Part shown: positions 62,583 through 64,000 of the stretch, one piece after another
Layout of the letters: each line of letters begins with the position of its first letter
Position numbering within the stretch: the first letter of the stretch is position 1
Translations under genes and position numbers: made by a program
Notes under the pieces: model-generated
Seen by the model: only the letters and a program-made list of their open reading frames with translations
Databases searched by the model: none
Told to the model about the DNA's origin: nothing
Assembly: GCA_947452295.1 (NCBI GenBank)
Contig: CANGCK010000005.1
Span: forward strand, 1 to 64,000
Direction of reading: 5' to 3'
Length of the DNA: 64,000 nucleotides
Source: Sphingobacteriia bacterium
GTDB lineage: Bacteria > Bacteroidota > Bacteroidia > Chitinophagales > Chitinophagaceae

Positions 62583-64000
62583 TTATAAACTAATATTAAT
62601 ACCTGCATTTGCTGCTAATGGCAAACTGTTAAATCCCCTCAAATCAAAAAATCGCTGATTCGTTAAATTCTGCACATCAACAAATAGCTTTGTTTTGATG
62701 TTAAACATATATTCTGCGTAAGCATTCACTAATAGGTACCCTGGCAACTTTATATCGGCAATGCCATATCCACCTACGTCAAACCGGCTACCAGCATATT
62801 TAAAACTTATGCTCGAAAAGAATTTATTTTGACGATAATTTACCGAAGCATTTGCTGTAAGATTTGGTCGTTTTAAACCATAGTTAAATGTAGTATCAAT
62901 AAAACTAACCCTACTTTGTGTAGAATCCTTAATAGAAAGAAGGCATAAGTTGGTATTTAACTCAAAACGGTCGTTTATTTTCACGCTATTTTCTATTTCC
63001 ATACCCAACACTTTTTGTTGAAAAAAATTAAAGTATTTGGAATTAACATAGTCATAATCAATGCCATCTTTTAATGATCTATAAAATACAACCAGTCTAT
63101 TTGAAACCTTGGTAGTTTTATTTGATGCACCTAATTCAGCTGTAGTACTTTTCTCTGGTTGTAAATTCGAATTGCCACTGTATCCATCAAATAATTGGTA
63201 TAGTGAAGGCGCTTTAAATCCACTTGCTACACTTGCAAAAACTCTTGTTTGTTCATTTATTTTATAGGACGGATTAATTGAAAAAGTGAAATATTTCCCC
63301 AGTTTACCTTGGTAATTGTAGCGAACTCCTAAATCAGTTGCAAACCTTTTTTTTGAGTTCAACAATAGGGAAGAATATATTGATGTATGAAATGTGGTGG
63401 TATCGTTGAATTGATTGGTATAGGGCCCATATTCACTCACCGACAAATAGTTGTTGCGCATATTTATTTGGCGGTATTCAATGCCTTGCAATAAACTTAC
63501 AGTTGGTGTGATATAAATATTGGCATACAATTCAAAAAATTGTGTTTGAGCAAAATATTTATTGCGTAAAAAGTAATTAAATACAAATTGGTCTGTACTA
63601 TCTCTTTTGTAATTCCTTTTTGTTTCTGCAAACTGGTAATTTCCGGTGATGGTTATCTTATGGTGTTTGTATTGAAATCCGGCTCCCAATTGTAATAATC
63701 TGTTTTTGATAAACTGTTGCTTGTCATCTTTAAACATTCCATCATCAATTGATGAAGTGTATTTTGTTTGCATGCCAAACACTTTAACAGTTAACTTATT
63801 ATTAACTGCAAACATTGCATTTGCTCTTGTGGAGTTTCCTTTATAACCATCTTTGTCAAAAGTATTACTAAATGAACTATCAAACGCTGTACTAAACCCA
63901 CTTGAACGGATATAGCTATTTCTGATAGAATAATTCAAACGCTTTACTTTGCCAAAAATTTGTACATTGTTCTTATAAGTATTAAAACTACCTGCTGTTA
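62583..64000 (-). CDS. TonB-dependent receptor, N-terminus beyond window
   Basis: About 472 C-terminal residues of an outer-membrane beta-barrel. The frame stays open to base 64000, so plug domain and signal peptide lie outside the window; a TTG at 63938 is not the true start. VFASVASGFKAPSLYQLFDG with NLQPEKSTTAELG is the hallmark of BtuB/FhuA-type receptors, and the C-terminus has VDVQNLTNQRFFDLRGF. Alternating strands and aromatic girdles are evident. The ligand is unknown; BtuB-like vitamin B12 or siderophore uptake are options. Confidence 0.9.
   Translation of the reverse strand, partial: TAGSFNTYKNNVQIFGKVKRLNYSIRNSYIRSSGFSTAFDSSFSNTFDKDGYKGNSTRANAMFAVNNKLTVKVFGMQTKYTSSIDDGMFKDDKQQFIKNRLLQLGAGFQYKHHKITITGNYQFAETKRNYKRDSTDQFVFNYFLRNKYFAQTQFFELYANIYITPTVSLLQGIEYRQINMRNNYLSVSEYGPYTNQFNDTTTFHTSIYSSLLLNSKKRFATDLGVRYNYQGKLGKYFTFSINPSYKINEQTRVFASVASGFKAPSLYQLFDGYSGNSNLQPEKSTTAELGASNKTTKVSNRLVVFYRSLKDGIDYDYVNSKYFNFFQQKVLGMEIENSVKINDRFELNTNLCLLSIKDSTQSRVSFIDTTFNYGLKRPNLTANASVNYRQNKFFSSISFKYAGSRFDVGGYGIADIKLPGYLLVNAYAEYMFNIKTKLFVDVQNLTNQRFFDLRGFNSLPLAANAGINISL

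Overview
The window comes from an AT-rich Bacteroidota genome, most likely a Chitinophagales/Chitinophagaceae-type gliding or pigmented bacterium (the family is inferred). Direct support: two surface proteins end in the gliding-type (type IX secretion, type B) C-terminal domain, one next to a PorP/SprF-like gene. Shine-Dalgarno sites are mostly absent, a Bacteroidota-type -7 box (TAnnTTTG) is present, and there is a SusC/BtuB-like TonB receptor and a CarH-ECF sigma-crt carotenoid operon.

Layout. 1-2226: 3' part of a repetitive cadherin-like adhesin with an exact 300-bp tandem period. 2227-4172: sparse region with a Bro-N-like gene scrap, inverted repeats and two unrecognised small genes. 4239-8918: amino-sugar block with an AmgK-like kinase fused to a RapZ C-terminal domain, a glycosyltransferase, a MurU-like nucleotidyltransferase and a convergent NagX/HGSNAT-like membrane acetyltransferase.

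9153-45980: about 33 co-directional genes for one large surface polysaccharide. Export is by a Wza-like lipoprotein, a Wzc-like tyrosine kinase and a Wzm/Wzt ABC exporter whose Wzt has an extra C-terminal domain. About 17 glycosyltransferases (GT2, GT4, GT32 and one CgeB-like) follow, with a Wzy/WaaL-like membrane protein. Decoration genes are two O-acyltransferases, an AsnB-type amidotransferase, a NodU-type carbamoyltransferase, and SAM and FkbM methyltransferases. Nucleotide-sugar genes gmd-fcl and rfbB-rfbC-rfbA close the block; rfbD, an initiating sugar-phosphate transferase and a Wzx flippase are not present. About a third of these genes lack an ATG start, and three appear to need CTG or ATT/ATA.

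46049-54291: light/B12-type regulator (CarH-like MerR), ECF sigma factor and crtI-crtB-idi-crtD-cruF-crtZ-crtY. By known enzyme roles this fits a monocyclic, 1'-hydroxylated carotenoid such as saproxanthin. The gap between carH and the sigma gene has two interrupted palindromes with the same arms, good candidates for CarH operators.

54430-64000: tRNA-Arg(CCG), hypE and hypD on the minus strand without other hydrogenase genes, a PH/SHOCT-like protein, galK, a MarC-family protein, a second type-B surface protein with its PorP/SprF partner, and a TonB-dependent receptor cut by the window end.
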